Below, piece after piece: positions 35,401-41,462 of a stretch of DNA of 44,073 nt. Each line of letters opens with the position of its first letter. Positions within the stretch are counted from its first letter, which is position 1. The DNA is taken from contig MHDZ01000018.1 of the NCBI GenBank assembly GCA_001805055.1, forward strand, positions 44,787 through 88,859. The letters are read 5' to 3'. The notes beneath the pieces are model-generated. The model was not told where the DNA came from. It searched no databases and worked only from the letters and a program-made list of their open reading frames with translations. The stretch comes from Nitrospirae bacterium GWC2_57_13 (lineage in GTDB: Bacteria > Nitrospirota > UBA9217). A program made the position numbers and the translations under genes.

Positions 35401-35582
35401 GTACCAAGAACGTCGGTGCTGTAGACAAAGGCCAAATCTGACTGGACGCCCCAACTGCCGTCGGCGTTTTGGCTGGCGGAAAGCCATGCTGTGCCATCAG
35501 ATGTTGCGGCGCTCTGAGCAGAGCAAGGAATCGACCATAATGAGCATGCGATGAGAACGGCCAGGATAAAAATCTTTTTCAT
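26409..35582 (-). CDS. Giant secreted multidomain surface protein (3057 aa)
   Basis: Exported (signal MKKIFILAVLIACSLWSIPC, cut near SAQ). Rough domain order: prenyltransferase/squalene-cyclase-type repeats 25-285 (SQNADGSWG, SQNADGGWG, QNTDGGFG); several CARDB domains 285-985 (DISFSQTTPVPGEAVTISV, ending DETNN); an IgGFc-binding-like domain 985-1395 (GTDFWLAWPPTYYD, FPGGAYTIVAAENNTEV); CARDB 1405-1630; a DUF2341-like part 1697-1815; FG-GAP/VCBS repeats 1820-2117 (DFNGDGKKDFVVGG, DVNGDGHLDVIAA) with Ca-binding Asp loops; strand-rich modules 2124-2413; five Fn3-like modules 2414-2937; and a C-terminal domain with a DYDKDGIPDLMVKF loop. It is adhesin- or matrix-like. No sortase or PEP-CTERM tail is seen. 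The ATG at 35580-35582 follows GGTGGAG. It is fourth in a minus-strand unit of secreted proteins. Several loops are encoded by repeat DNA. Confidence 0.88.
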   Translation of the reverse strand: MKKIFILAVLIACSLWSIPCSAQSAATSDGTAWLSASQNADGSWGVQSDLAFVYSTDVLGTLKYLDPAGINYGNGISWLSSQDATTMDELSRKIFSLTNAGQDASTLISTLINSRYSDGGWGLKEGDSSNPLDTSLALQALKAANYSDLSVVNAGLAFLTSSQNADGGWGYRPTTTAEAGDPSNAYVTSIVLRTLSNFSSQFIVQGSIDTAKAYLLTKQNTDGGFGSSPSTIYETALSIISLIESGQGGALPLQNAIAYLAASQSSNGSWNDDPYSTALALQAMAKVKPNLTITSADISFSQTTPVPGEAVTISVMIHNTGLAAADSVVLQLFDGDPAAGGLQIGSLITLPSIAPGGTGTAQVVHTMTTDTDRHAVHAIIDPLNTIDELVETDNTAVNYYTIFSPSDLFIDNTETTYAPVTPTVDEPLNITINIRNLGEKEATNVPVRVYRGLPGSGGTVVNDFTITSLQGRASYPLTATITGGPAGTQAFYLVIDPEDSIPELDETNNQGMITITVEGSKPTDLAITASNIGFLFPSGAEPGKAFTITAVVTNSGSRHVDTSVSFYRGDPAAGGSLIGTTPITVPALTGQSAAFTWTIPTDNPLIYAVVDPGGLIVETDETNNKAYRGYDPVAMLPDLSITAADISSFPACVTPRSKLFITASVANYGGNAKNGYTDLPFELWNGAPESSGARVGTFYLFPDGSTTITAMGTRTGYASLGYLTVGEHMLHVIADPSNIVQEFNEANNRAVFPVTVRSSCPLDLSISDADITLSPALPLAGSSVNISATVHNSGSELLYADVSFYNGNPASGGALIRASGLYINQVSVGTVTVPFTMTLGVPEIYVVVDPGKKHQETDENNNSARKTIPTYKVDLSVGDGDLLLSPAAPSAGDSVSVNVTIYGTGAVTVSGTLSLYEGTPEQGRLIGQQALTFYAGGRTSAVFPGYVYPGDGVTLTAVIENVAPQDADPSNNRVSAVFGEHIAGGATHEGTDFWLAWPPTYYDTAKIVIQSDEAARVTVTTAVPLYQTSYHTWTVDVAPGAPAVIPLMASSEVNDTKNVVENKGIRIQSDRKVSVVFHAPDSVKDGDDSYRALPVHMLGTEYYVMTYYPGVSQFWFPGGAYTIVAAENNTEVNIGGSSIRLEQGQTYVYNTGNTGVDLTGTRITSNRPIGVFGSAYRAFVTSSRETSIQISYGDVLLEQMLPVSLLGTDYYSAPLYSPGSGDVFRIMAVRDNTQVVVKNQYHTARTFTLQAGQWTEFEQEEALRITGSQPISVAQYAKGIMSAKVGDPFQMTLIPTDKLRTAYRFYSFPGYGGYNSLFPEYSKQGNFVTIIAPEPETAVTLDGVTVTDGWLPLTDAASYALLSVNEGEHVIVADKPVGVYVHGYGMTTSYGYPAGLATPLNNLALSAPVLTPAAPTEGQLVELSATLTNESNKAIRDVLVRAYLGDPANNGTQIGQGVYHAVVAPKQTSTVAFAWDTLGHAGPNKLYLVADPLNTVEESNESDNTVMLTANITAPMKPDLAILASDITLTKETATEGETVVLTARIRNRGAAVGAVPVRLYRGDPQSNGALLGTRLISQMLELGGEAMLDFTIQTLGLPDTNDFHVVIDPANIIDELAETNNTAMKRLAVNRKKLSVGVMTDRGEYQAQSVVGINLAVKNEGGAAWSGSGNIFVETVNGRQIAHVAAFTVSDLEPWGMEGWGYRVPVTVTETRNVNDAVALVFADFDGLLASLGVAGRTIDTDSIRVLEYDGMGNAIGEKQAKAAFVQAMPSKVTWLMDGLTTADVPRHFYLFFDTTDYGAKQPSTNTKIPLSGRLIALSDDKGRIYVQEDLGSGTFSAPRFIDDVSPNNDITRGIVLDDFNSDGFADIVTGSGFAKELYYYQNRADGTNTFLPRKSIGQIGTITYLYDMASADFNGDGKKDFVVGGSKNTLYLYTGNGDGTFTQTTIPAPAAWPIDAVFIGKTAADVDHDGLPDLIVTGASGPVYVYRGNGNGTFLMPENLGIPGGGTTATDSVTAGDFDEDGKVDIIANKTHTGDAYFFKGKGDGTFGAPVLIPSLDIGNYSTTDTADVNGDGHLDVIAAVFSGYVEVYSGNGDGTFGTKSVIATGLYENGLGNLGISVSLASPEVHPVLGAPEALPRRMFNFTWNTGTTYAGGYKVHVQLSDGGTVAAESTASFDILPDTGTSAVPVTDKISYSPNEAVAITSTIASLSGNYIFENLSAKLTIGLNSSNGLNGPVFVDTKTVSTLMPGASFTFTTYWNTGTFAPGTYPVTLEVKDASGTILSTGSASIVISSDIKPSAALSGAISVQNQNVLSGDSVNATYSILNKGNTDLAEIGISVLIVDAAESAVYATIPGQASLPMGAGATAEALVDTTGYSAKDYLVVLQASLPGPNGPITETLAGTYFRVQGAPTAPSLSSPPMGSDVGTLTPVLVVNNASDPNQDTLTYEFEVYADTGLVNLIVGSGMRDEGGNGLTAWTVPVALIENQTYYWRSRAFDGWLYGEWMTPTASFRVNVENDPPTAPTLASPADRSDVDTLQPVLTVNNASDPDSTGLTYNFDIALDPEFTQIVDSITGVAEGPGTTSWQVSVQLLENTTYYWRVQADDWLVEGDWMTTASFFVNTTNDAPSAPAIIAPLNNEEIASQSADIIVTNSTDPDSTGLTYIFEVDRVRTFDSPDLRSSGPIAEGLGTTLWRVADLADNTVYYVRAKAYDGFAESDLSQDISFFVNTANDAPAAPILANPSPGSGVNVSTPTLSVHNSIDPDRDVLTYEFQVYADAGLENLIVGSGMRDEGGNGVTSWTVPVTLNENQTYYWQARAFDGEAQSGWMTPASFMVNAANDAPEAPRLNAPVEGGSVDTLRPALSIHNAEDPDSDQLTYDFEIYIESVLVQKITGVPESDSGITSLQVPEALLNKTKYRWRAQAHDGERYGEWMDMATFSVHLPVTSINATIDFDPNTLNQGSNGTWVVVYIELPAGYAVKDIDVSSVRLEGVIPAVQKPCSVGDYDKDGIPDLMVKFKRSDVIALLLQGEKVPVHVSGTVGTTTFDGVDIIRVIK
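27196..27230. repeat. CATCCCT heptamers in Fn3-like module 4
   Basis: CCTCCCT, CATCCCT, CATCCCA, CTTCCCA, CAATGAG in frame, encoding IVGSGMRDEGG on the minus strand at about residues 2784-2796. A nearly identical tract is at 28165-28199. Confidence 0.8.
28165..28199. repeat. CATCCCT heptamers in Fn3-like module 1
   Basis: CCTCCCT, CATCCCT, CATCCCA, CTTCCCA, CAATAAG in frame at about residues 2461-2473. It differs from the copy at 27196-27230 only in the last heptamer, so the two modules arose by duplication or conversion after the tract was gained. Confidence 0.8.
28876..28902. repeat. CCGTTTAAA nonamers in the giant gene
   Basis: CCGTTTAAA, CCGTTTGAA, CTGTTTAAT follow each other in frame; the minus strand encodes LNSSNGLNG at about residues 2227-2236, a three-residue period as expected for 9-bp units. 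Confidence 0.7.
34822..34848. repeat. GTAGGGGCAAGG hairpin element inside the giant gene
   Basis: A perfect 8-bp stem (GGGCAAGG 34827-34834, CCTTGCCC 34840-34847) with loop CACCG, in frame, encoding GQGGALPLQ in the prenyltransferase-type region. It has the look of a dispersed intergenic palindrome captured in a coding region. Confidence 0.65.
34963..34997. repeat. GAACTGT heptamers inside the giant gene
   Basis: GAACCTT, GAACTAT, GAACTGT, GAACTGA, AGTTTGA run in frame; the minus strand encodes SNFSSQFIVQG at about residues 195-207, between two alpha-alpha repeat units. Confidence 0.7.
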
Positions 35583-35682
35583 AGAGGCTCCACCGTCTAT
35601 TGAGTTGTATTTTAAATCAGAAAACATCTGTATTCTGCGAAAGGCTGCTCTCATCAATTACTGAACATAACATTATCATTGA

Positions 35683-36588
35683 CTACTCTTGCAACATCCT
35701 CGCCATCATCACATCCAACGTGTTATGTTCAAAAAAATAAACATTCCCTTTTTTATCTATATATGTCCTAGTCGTCGGCTCGATATTTATACTGCACCTA
35801 GAAAGCTCTTTTCCGCCTGCATTATTCAGAACAGCTATTGCGTTATCCTTCTTCATTCCGCCTACCTCAGACAAAATGTCTAAGGAGTAACCGGTAAATC
35901 TTATAAATCGTCTCAGAAAATCCAGCTTTGTTCCCCCAAAATCGTCGAACTTAATACCCCTCGTTAATAATTTCCCATCCCGGGAGTAGATGCCACCTAA
36001 AGCCATTTTCTGACTGTAATCACTATAAACATATATTTTTCCATCCTTGTCTAAATCGAGATACTCAGCCTCATATCCGCGACCCGCCGCTTCCCAAAAG
36101 TCCTTGCCGAGACCCAACTTGTCACTCAAATAATTTATCGTCTTAACCAGTTTGCCGCTAGGATTATACATTTCTATTCTATACTCGTATAAATTAATCA
36201 CATATAGATTATCGTGCACATCAACAGCCATATCCTTAATGACATCGCCAAAAGGCTGCTTATTGCCCCGCAAGGGTTTTTGCAACGCAAACTTCATTAA
36301 AAATCTGCCGTCCTTATCGAATTTCAAAATTCGATAATTAACTGAATCACCGATGTAAATATTCCCCTTGCTATCTAAAATGAGTGAACGCGGTTGATTT
36401 ATGTCTTCCGGAGATAAGACCTCACCATTCTCCTCCGGAACATACTGTCCATAATGGATTGCAGTGCCCGCTTTCCATTCGACAAGCTTCACCGTGCTAC
36501 ATTTAGACGTAGTCTCTGCGGCCAAGGCGATCGACAATAGCATAAAAGTACAATACAAAAGCAGCAAAATGGTTTTAAATGTTTTCAT
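35683..36588 (-). CDS. Secreted NHL/beta-propeller-like protein
   Basis: A 301-residue exported protein (signal MKTFKTILLLLYCTFMLLSIALA). The body has propeller-type strand repeats: NQPRSLILDSKGNIYIGDSVNYRILKFD, VIKDMAVDVHDNLYVINLYEYRIEMYN, EYLDLDKDGKIYVYSDYS and TYIDKKGNVYFFEHN, as in NHL/6-bladed propellers that bind proteins or ligands. Two Cys (CSTV near the mature N-terminus, CSIN near the end) could pair. Codon use is AT-rich, unlike the giant gene downstream. No ribosome site is obvious before the ATG at 36586-36588; it starts 33 bases after the preceding propeller gene, so coupling is likely. Function unknown; a partner or protector of the upstream NlpC/P60 protein is possible. Confidence 0.75.
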   Translation of the reverse strand: MKTFKTILLLLYCTFMLLSIALAAETTSKCSTVKLVEWKAGTAIHYGQYVPEENGEVLSPEDINQPRSLILDSKGNIYIGDSVNYRILKFDKDGRFLMKFALQKPLRGNKQPFGDVIKDMAVDVHDNLYVINLYEYRIEMYNPSGKLVKTINYLSDKLGLGKDFWEAAGRGYEAEYLDLDKDGKIYVYSDYSQKMALGGIYSRDGKLLTRGIKFDDFGGTKLDFLRRFIRFTGYSLDILSEVGGMKKDNAIAVLNNAGGKELSRCSINIEPTTRTYIDKKGNVYFFEHNTLDVMMARMLQE

Positions 36589-36621
36589 TTAAAGTACGAT
36601 CATTCGTAAACGTCTAAGCGA

Positions 36622-37536
36622 TTATTTAGCAAACATTGGGCTTCTTCCATCTTCAATAACTCTACTTTTCTTGCCGGACACAAGATCAAGATGACTGATG
36701 TCTAAGTCCGGATTTTCAGTCATATCTTCGTAATACAAATTGTTGTCACCCGCAAAAGCAAATTTAGCTGGAGAGAATCCGGGCTGCATTTTTATTTCCC
36801 GAAATTGTTTCAGAGACCGAACATCGTAAATCTTAATGCTATGGCTATTCCCTATGGCTAAGGTCTTATTATCCAACCATGATGAAAATATGCCACTTTC
36901 GATCTCTTTGACACTTTGTTTTTTGTCGATCATATTCATCAAATATACACGCCATCCATTACCCCTAGATGATGCGAAGGACACCCAACGTCCATCAGGT
37001 GACCACTGCACAGCAGTATGATGATATGGACTGTCTTTAGTTAAATCGACCTTTGCCTTTGTATTAAGATCAACAATCCATATATGCCTTACTTTTCTTG
37101 TAGCGGCTTGGGTTTTATTAAACTCTTTTTCAGATTCACTAATATAAATAACCTTATCATTTGTCGGAGAAATAGTAGGATTGCTCATATCTGTTTCTAC
37201 TTCCATTAAAAATACTTCTTCGTTAGTTTTCGCATTGATGATATAAAGCTTGTTATTTTTGATAGCAGCAATTTTATTATAATCAGACGATACGCTAAAA
37301 TTAACAACGTCGTTTGCTTGAATAAATTGAATATTTTGCTTCGTTGCTGGATCAAACAACCATATATTACCAGTCTTTATATACAATAACTTATTTTTTA
37401 AAAATGTCTCTTTCTTTGAAACAGTGCTTATCGTGGAGCCGGCGCTCAGGCCTGCATGACAAACGGGCAACGTAGAAAATACAAAATAAATTATTACAAA
37501 AACACCTAATCTAAACTTCGCCAGTTCTGCCATCAT
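36622..37536 (-). CDS. Secreted TolB-like beta-propeller protein
   Basis: A 304-residue exported protein (signal FRLGVFVIIYFVFSTLPVCHA). It contains WD40-like/PD40 repeats of the TolB type: GNIWLFDPATKQN, KLYIINAKTNEEV, NPTISPTNDKVIYISESE, HIWIVDLNTKAKVDLT, AVQWSPDGRWVSFASSRGNGWRVYLMN and HLDLVSGKKSRVI. The SPDGRWVSFASSRGNGWRVY pattern is classic. DNA is AT-rich. Start is ATG 37534-37536, or the next codon, ATG 37531-37533, which has better spacing from AAGGAG. It begins seven bases after the stop of the transglutaminase-like gene, so the two are coupled. Role unknown; TolB proper acts with Pal, but no pal or tolA is nearby. Confidence 0.78.
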   Translation of the reverse strand: MMAELAKFRLGVFVIIYFVFSTLPVCHAGLSAGSTISTVSKKETFLKNKLLYIKTGNIWLFDPATKQNIQFIQANDVVNFSVSSDYNKIAAIKNNKLYIINAKTNEEVFLMEVETDMSNPTISPTNDKVIYISESEKEFNKTQAATRKVRHIWIVDLNTKAKVDLTKDSPYHHTAVQWSPDGRWVSFASSRGNGWRVYLMNMIDKKQSVKEIESGIFSSWLDNKTLAIGNSHSIKIYDVRSLKQFREIKMQPGFSPAKFAFAGDNNLYYEDMTENPDLDISHLDLVSGKKSRVIEDGRSPMFAK

Positions 37537-37543
37537 TCTCTCC

Positions 37544-40500
37544 TTATTTTGGATTCCTTATTGTTCCAAAGCCGATAAATAATTGGCCCGAAGATTTTGG
37601 CACACTATCCCATTGCTCTTCAGTACAGGTATACGGCTTTTTGCCCTCCTTGCAGCCAGATGTACCCGAACATTTTTCTACACCCCTACAGGTACAACAG
37701 GATGGTTTGTCTAATGTCCGCAAGGGTGTATTATAAGGACTCTTGCTCGATTTATAATCGTTCGTAACATTCATCGGGTTGTCTGACACAACACCTTTAC
37801 CTCCAGCATGGATAAAGTTTAATGTTCCCTTTCCGTCAATGTTGACTTTTACTACAATACCAACATGTGTCAAGTCATCATCTTTCTCACAATTGCAATT
37901 ATAATCAAGAGTATTGTCCCAGAAAACCATATCGCCTATTATCAGTTTATCATCGGTAGTTCGTATGCTTTCATTAATTTTTAGTTTTTTGGCTATTTCA
38001 TAAAAATAATAGACACCATTTTTTCCGTCTGCGTATGGAATGCCGTTCTTCTTCATAAGATTCTCGCCACAACCCGCCCACTCGTCCAAACAAATTCCTG
38101 CAGCTTTATATGCCTTTCTCACCAAACCAACACATTGGCCTATAGTCTCGTATTTATAACCCTTAAAATCCTCCGCTTCCTTTACAATCAATTCACCAAT
38201 TTCAAGTTCTGCAGCTGTAATAATAGTCCTCCGTGTCTGCGGATCAATACTATCTTTTACCCAACCCAGAGGTTCCTTATGAAGTTGCACAATCTGCATC
38301 CCATCATTCTGACTCGTACTATCGCTTCCCGCGAGCCCGCCGGAAATCATATACGCCCCTGAACCGGTCACGTCTTTTATGAAATATCCGACGCCGTTCC
38401 AGTCGTTTATCTGGACGTTCGCCTGTGGTATCGTTACCTCTTTGCCCGCATTAACTGCATTCTGAATTTCAGTCTTTATTTCAGAAGCTACCTGAAGCAA
38501 TGGGAGTGTCTGACCGATGTTTGATGAATTAATATAGTGAATGGGTGTCCCGTTCGCCATAGCGACCTGTATTGCCCGCACAGCCGAGACCGACGAGAAA
38601 CCGTCGATTCTCTCAAAGATGTCGTGCTCATGATAAGAACTGACGAGCCCGGCAATGTCCATATAAGCCTTCTCTTTGGCCACATTGCCGTCCTTCGCAA
38701 CCGCAATTACCCTGTCCATTGCAACATCCATATTGATTCCCGATGGCGTCGCTGTTCTGGGTATCAAAAAAAGATGCGAAACCGACAGCGTGAACGAAGT
38801 AATGCCCTCTGAAAGCGTCCTTGTTACGACGGTGTTGAACAATTTCGCTCCTGATCTGTATATCTTGTCGTTTGCAAGGAAATAGGTTACGGCGCGAAGA
38901 TAGAGCAGTTCCCCGATCAGGTCGTCGTTCCCGAGCGTTCCGGCAGTTTCTGAGAGCACATTCGTCGTGAGTGTGTAGTTTCTTTTGCCGAGGACATTTT
39001 CGTTGATGCCCTGCAAGTCAAGCCCTATCGCATAGTAGGCGCCGGCAATGAGCTTCTTCTGAACGGTTTCGGACAGTCCCTTGGGCTGCGAGAGCTGCAA
39101 CATTAATGCCTGTTCTGCGCCCATCATCGCTGCGTCGCCTGACAATTTGATGATGCCGTCAATCTTCAGGACCGGTTTCAGATTCAATAAATACGCGGGT
39201 ACTCCGTAAATATAGCCTCCGTAGTTGCTGATCAGGGCTTCATCTGAAGACGTCGCCGGTATATATGACAGAGTGATTCTTTTTCCGGCTATTTCAGGCA
39301 TTGTGAATGCAAGTGACGCTCCCGGCAGAGAGAATACGGCTTTCGCTTGAGTGTTGGCAGGAACGCTCGCAAATACACCACCTCGGACGATAGTTTTGTA
39401 CGGCAGCGTCGAGGAAAGAAATGGATATCTTTCTTGCTTTATTTCCCGGTAGCCTTTCACGTCTATGATCGACGTCTCCGGCATATTTGCATCAAGATAT
39501 TCTTGTATCTGGCTCTGGTAATAGTGTACGGGGTTCTGGCTTTGGACCTGACTCAGATAATCGTTCTGGCTGAATGACACCGTCGGAGTAATGTCAAACC
39601 CCGCTGCGTACACATATTCCTTGAAGCTTCCGTCCATGGGGATCCAGGTCTTGATGCTTTGGTCCATGATGGCCCCGCGGTAGTTGCCGTAGGGAATGTA
39701 CGTCTCGACCCAGGTGTGCTCCATCTGCACCTTGGCGATCTTTGAGCCAACAATATATGGCTTAACCGGGATACCGCCGCTTGCCATAAGCGATGCTGCA
39801 GCCATTGGATCTGTGAAGCCACCCGCCCAGTTCAGAACTTTCTCAATGGGAACCTCGATGGTTCCATAAACGTACCGCGCGGGAATGTTAGAGGCGCGCA
39901 GCAGGGCAATAAGCAAACTTGCCGTATCGAATGCATTGCACTGCTGAGCCTGAAGGCACATATCCGCGCCCTGAATTGAGCCGTAGGTGGGCACAAATTC
40001 GATGTTGTTCCTGACCCATTCGTAGATCTTGACGGGATTGTTGCCGAGTTCCAGGGCCTTTGCCTGGATCTCCGGCGTGAACTGGACTTCGGGGGTCTGG
40101 GATAGGTCGGCTGCGGTGGGCAAGTCTGCTGCCGTGGCAGCAGCCAAGTTCAGAGTGCTGAGTTCGAAGTTCGGAGTTAGGTCATGCGCCACAGAACTCT
40201 CAGAGAGCACAGAGAAAGCGGTGACAGGGAGAATAGGCGACGGGGCGAGTGATGAACCACCCCTCACCTCAGCCCTCTCCTCTGATGGGCGAGGAAGCTG
40301 GAACGGAACGTCGCTGGCGATGTCGTTGTAAGCGAGTAGAATCCGTGAAGGGTCAGGCGTCAGGGGTGAGGCGGCAGAAAGAAGTTCGGAGTTATGAGTG
40401 CGGAGTGCGGAATTGAATTCACTTGTTGCCAAAATCCGGGCATATCCGTGTGGATCCGTGTCCGACAGTTTCGCCGTCCTCGGTGAACTCTGTGGTCTCT

Positions 40501-41191
40501 GTGGCGGAAAGTCCTTCTCGAATTCCTCCTTCTTCAACCTCGGCTCCCGCTCCTTGCCCTTCACGCTCCGGAACGGCAGGTTGTTCGGGTCCAGCGGCAC
40601 GTGCTTTGACGGGGCCTTGGTCTTGTCGAGATGAGCTTTGGCTCGTTTCAGGGCATCTTTCCCCTGCTTGCTGTATACTCTTTGCTGTTTACTTATCCCC
40701 TGTTTACTGTCTGCTGTATACTGTTCTACTTCACTGAGGTTCTTCTTCAGTTCAGCAAGATTATCCTCATAGTGCTTCACGAACTTGTAGTGCCGGTCCA
40801 GTATCTCCTGCGGCAGTTTGGTGTCCTTCAGCTTCTTCTCCGTCTCGGAAAATTCCTTCCGCAGTTCACTATCTAATGTCTCAATCTCTAATCTCTGCTT
40901 CGTGACCGCCTCTATCTCTCCAGCCGCATCCTCTCCCCGTCCTGCCTTCTCCTCGGCCTTCCCGACCTTCTCGCGGATCGTTTCGATGGCCTTCTCGAAC
41001 CTGTCGCCTGCTGTCTCAGCCACCCCCCTGCCTCCCCCCTTGCCAAGGGGGGACCGAGAGGGGTCCGCATTCCGCACTTGCTTCTTCTCTGCCGCATACG
41101 CGGCAATCGAATACAGCGGCATGTACGTCCAGCAGAAGAAGAACAAGGTGATGGCAGAGACAAATCTGGCGATTCTCAAAAAAGCGCGCAT
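37544..41191 (-). CDS. Secreted transglutaminase-like / NlpC-P60 two-enzyme protein
   Basis: A 1215-residue exported protein (signal in MRAFLRIARFVSAITLFFF, cut near AAYA). Residues 35-360 are a coiled-coil and low-complexity part largely built from repeat DNA. Residues about 370-540 form a transglutaminase-like domain with the triad Cys418 (QQCNAFDTASLL), His492 (MEHTWVETYIP) and Asp520 (WIPMDGSF). A long strand-rich middle (540-1000) follows. Residues about 1005-1140 look like NlpC/P60, with Cys1020 (GQCVGLVRKAYKAAG), His1109 (THVGIVV) and His1128 (FIHAGG), and a Cys-rich tail. Similar transglutaminase heads precede RHS or toxin tails in other bacteria. The C-terminal part is AT-rich. The ATG at 41189-41191 follows GAAGGA; the ORF's earlier start lacks support. 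Target is probably peptidoglycan or a protein; not shown. Confidence 0.82.
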   Translation of the reverse strand: MRAFLRIARFVSAITLFFFCWTYMPLYSIAAYAAEKKQVRNADPSRSPLGKGGGRGVAETAGDRFEKAIETIREKVGKAEEKAGRGEDAAGEIEAVTKQRLEIETLDSELRKEFSETEKKLKDTKLPQEILDRHYKFVKHYEDNLAELKKNLSEVEQYTADSKQGISKQQRVYSKQGKDALKRAKAHLDKTKAPSKHVPLDPNNLPFRSVKGKEREPRLKKEEFEKDFPPQRPQSSPRTAKLSDTDPHGYARILATSEFNSALRTHNSELLSAASPLTPDPSRILLAYNDIASDVPFQLPRPSEERAEVRGGSSLAPSPILPVTAFSVLSESSVAHDLTPNFELSTLNLAAATAADLPTAADLSQTPEVQFTPEIQAKALELGNNPVKIYEWVRNNIEFVPTYGSIQGADMCLQAQQCNAFDTASLLIALLRASNIPARYVYGTIEVPIEKVLNWAGGFTDPMAAASLMASGGIPVKPYIVGSKIAKVQMEHTWVETYIPYGNYRGAIMDQSIKTWIPMDGSFKEYVYAAGFDITPTVSFSQNDYLSQVQSQNPVHYYQSQIQEYLDANMPETSIIDVKGYREIKQERYPFLSSTLPYKTIVRGGVFASVPANTQAKAVFSLPGASLAFTMPEIAGKRITLSYIPATSSDEALISNYGGYIYGVPAYLLNLKPVLKIDGIIKLSGDAAMMGAEQALMLQLSQPKGLSETVQKKLIAGAYYAIGLDLQGINENVLGKRNYTLTTNVLSETAGTLGNDDLIGELLYLRAVTYFLANDKIYRSGAKLFNTVVTRTLSEGITSFTLSVSHLFLIPRTATPSGINMDVAMDRVIAVAKDGNVAKEKAYMDIAGLVSSYHEHDIFERIDGFSSVSAVRAIQVAMANGTPIHYINSSNIGQTLPLLQVASEIKTEIQNAVNAGKEVTIPQANVQINDWNGVGYFIKDVTGSGAYMISGGLAGSDSTSQNDGMQIVQLHKEPLGWVKDSIDPQTRRTIITAAELEIGELIVKEAEDFKGYKYETIGQCVGLVRKAYKAAGICLDEWAGCGENLMKKNGIPYADGKNGVYYFYEIAKKLKINESIRTTDDKLIIGDMVFWDNTLDYNCNCEKDDDLTHVGIVVKVNIDGKGTLNFIHAGGKGVVSDNPMNVTNDYKSSKSPYNTPLRTLDKPSCCTCRGVEKCSGTSGCKEGKKPYTCTEEQWDSVPKSSGQLFIGFGTIRNPK
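40148..41068. repeat. Cluster of repeat tracts within the transglutaminase-like gene
   Basis: In-frame tracts: heptamers at 40148-40182 (GTTCGGA type), 40384-40418 (GTGCGGA type), 40671-40726 (CTGTATA type, eight units) and 40869-40896 (AATCTCT type); nonamers at 40190-40216 (CACAGAG) and 40482-40508 (TGTGGTCTC); palindromes related to the 3736-3836 element at 40258-40293 and 41021-41068. They correspond to residues about 42-348 of the protein and alternate with Lys/Glu-rich coiled-coil sequence. Confidence 0.8.
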
Positions 41192-41462
41192 AATTCCTTC
41201 TCCATTATTAATCAAGAAAGTGATAGAACCGGGTCAGGCAGGTGCGACCTTTGTAGCACGAAACAACGGAGCCGGTCAACGAATTATTTTTGGCTTTTTT
41301 TTGGCGGGATGATGCTACCAGAGGGCTGTCGCGGGATGTGCTCGGGATTCCGCATAATAAAGTTCGGACATACTAATAATGTTACGCTGAAACCGCCCGT
41401 TCATCATTGATATCAGCCCGGCCTCCTGAAGACAGCACCAAAACAGTCAAAAACGCATTGAC
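41192..41462. other. Intergenic region between divergent genes
   Basis: It separates the minus-strand exoprotein unit from the small plus-strand gene. A TTGACC lies on the minus strand near 41280 but I see no convincing -10 at the right distance and no clear sigma54 site. A run of T near 41295 lacks a good stem. Confidence 0.5.

Larger units (their letters stand above)
35683..38300. other. AT-rich segment spanning the NlpC/P60 end and two propeller genes
   Basis: Hand counts of single 60-base lines give 15 G+C at 37201, 20 at 37261 and 18 at 37981, against 37 at 39661 and 39 at 32521. The change on the right falls at about 38300, just before the NlpC/P60 domain of the 1215-residue protein, and on the left near the end of the NHL-like gene. 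No transposase or attachment-site repeat is seen at either edge. Confidence 0.7.

Noticed and set aside
35683-38300. Insertion sequence or integrated element
   Set aside because: Composition shifts here, but no transposase, integrase, terminal inverted repeat or target duplication is visible.
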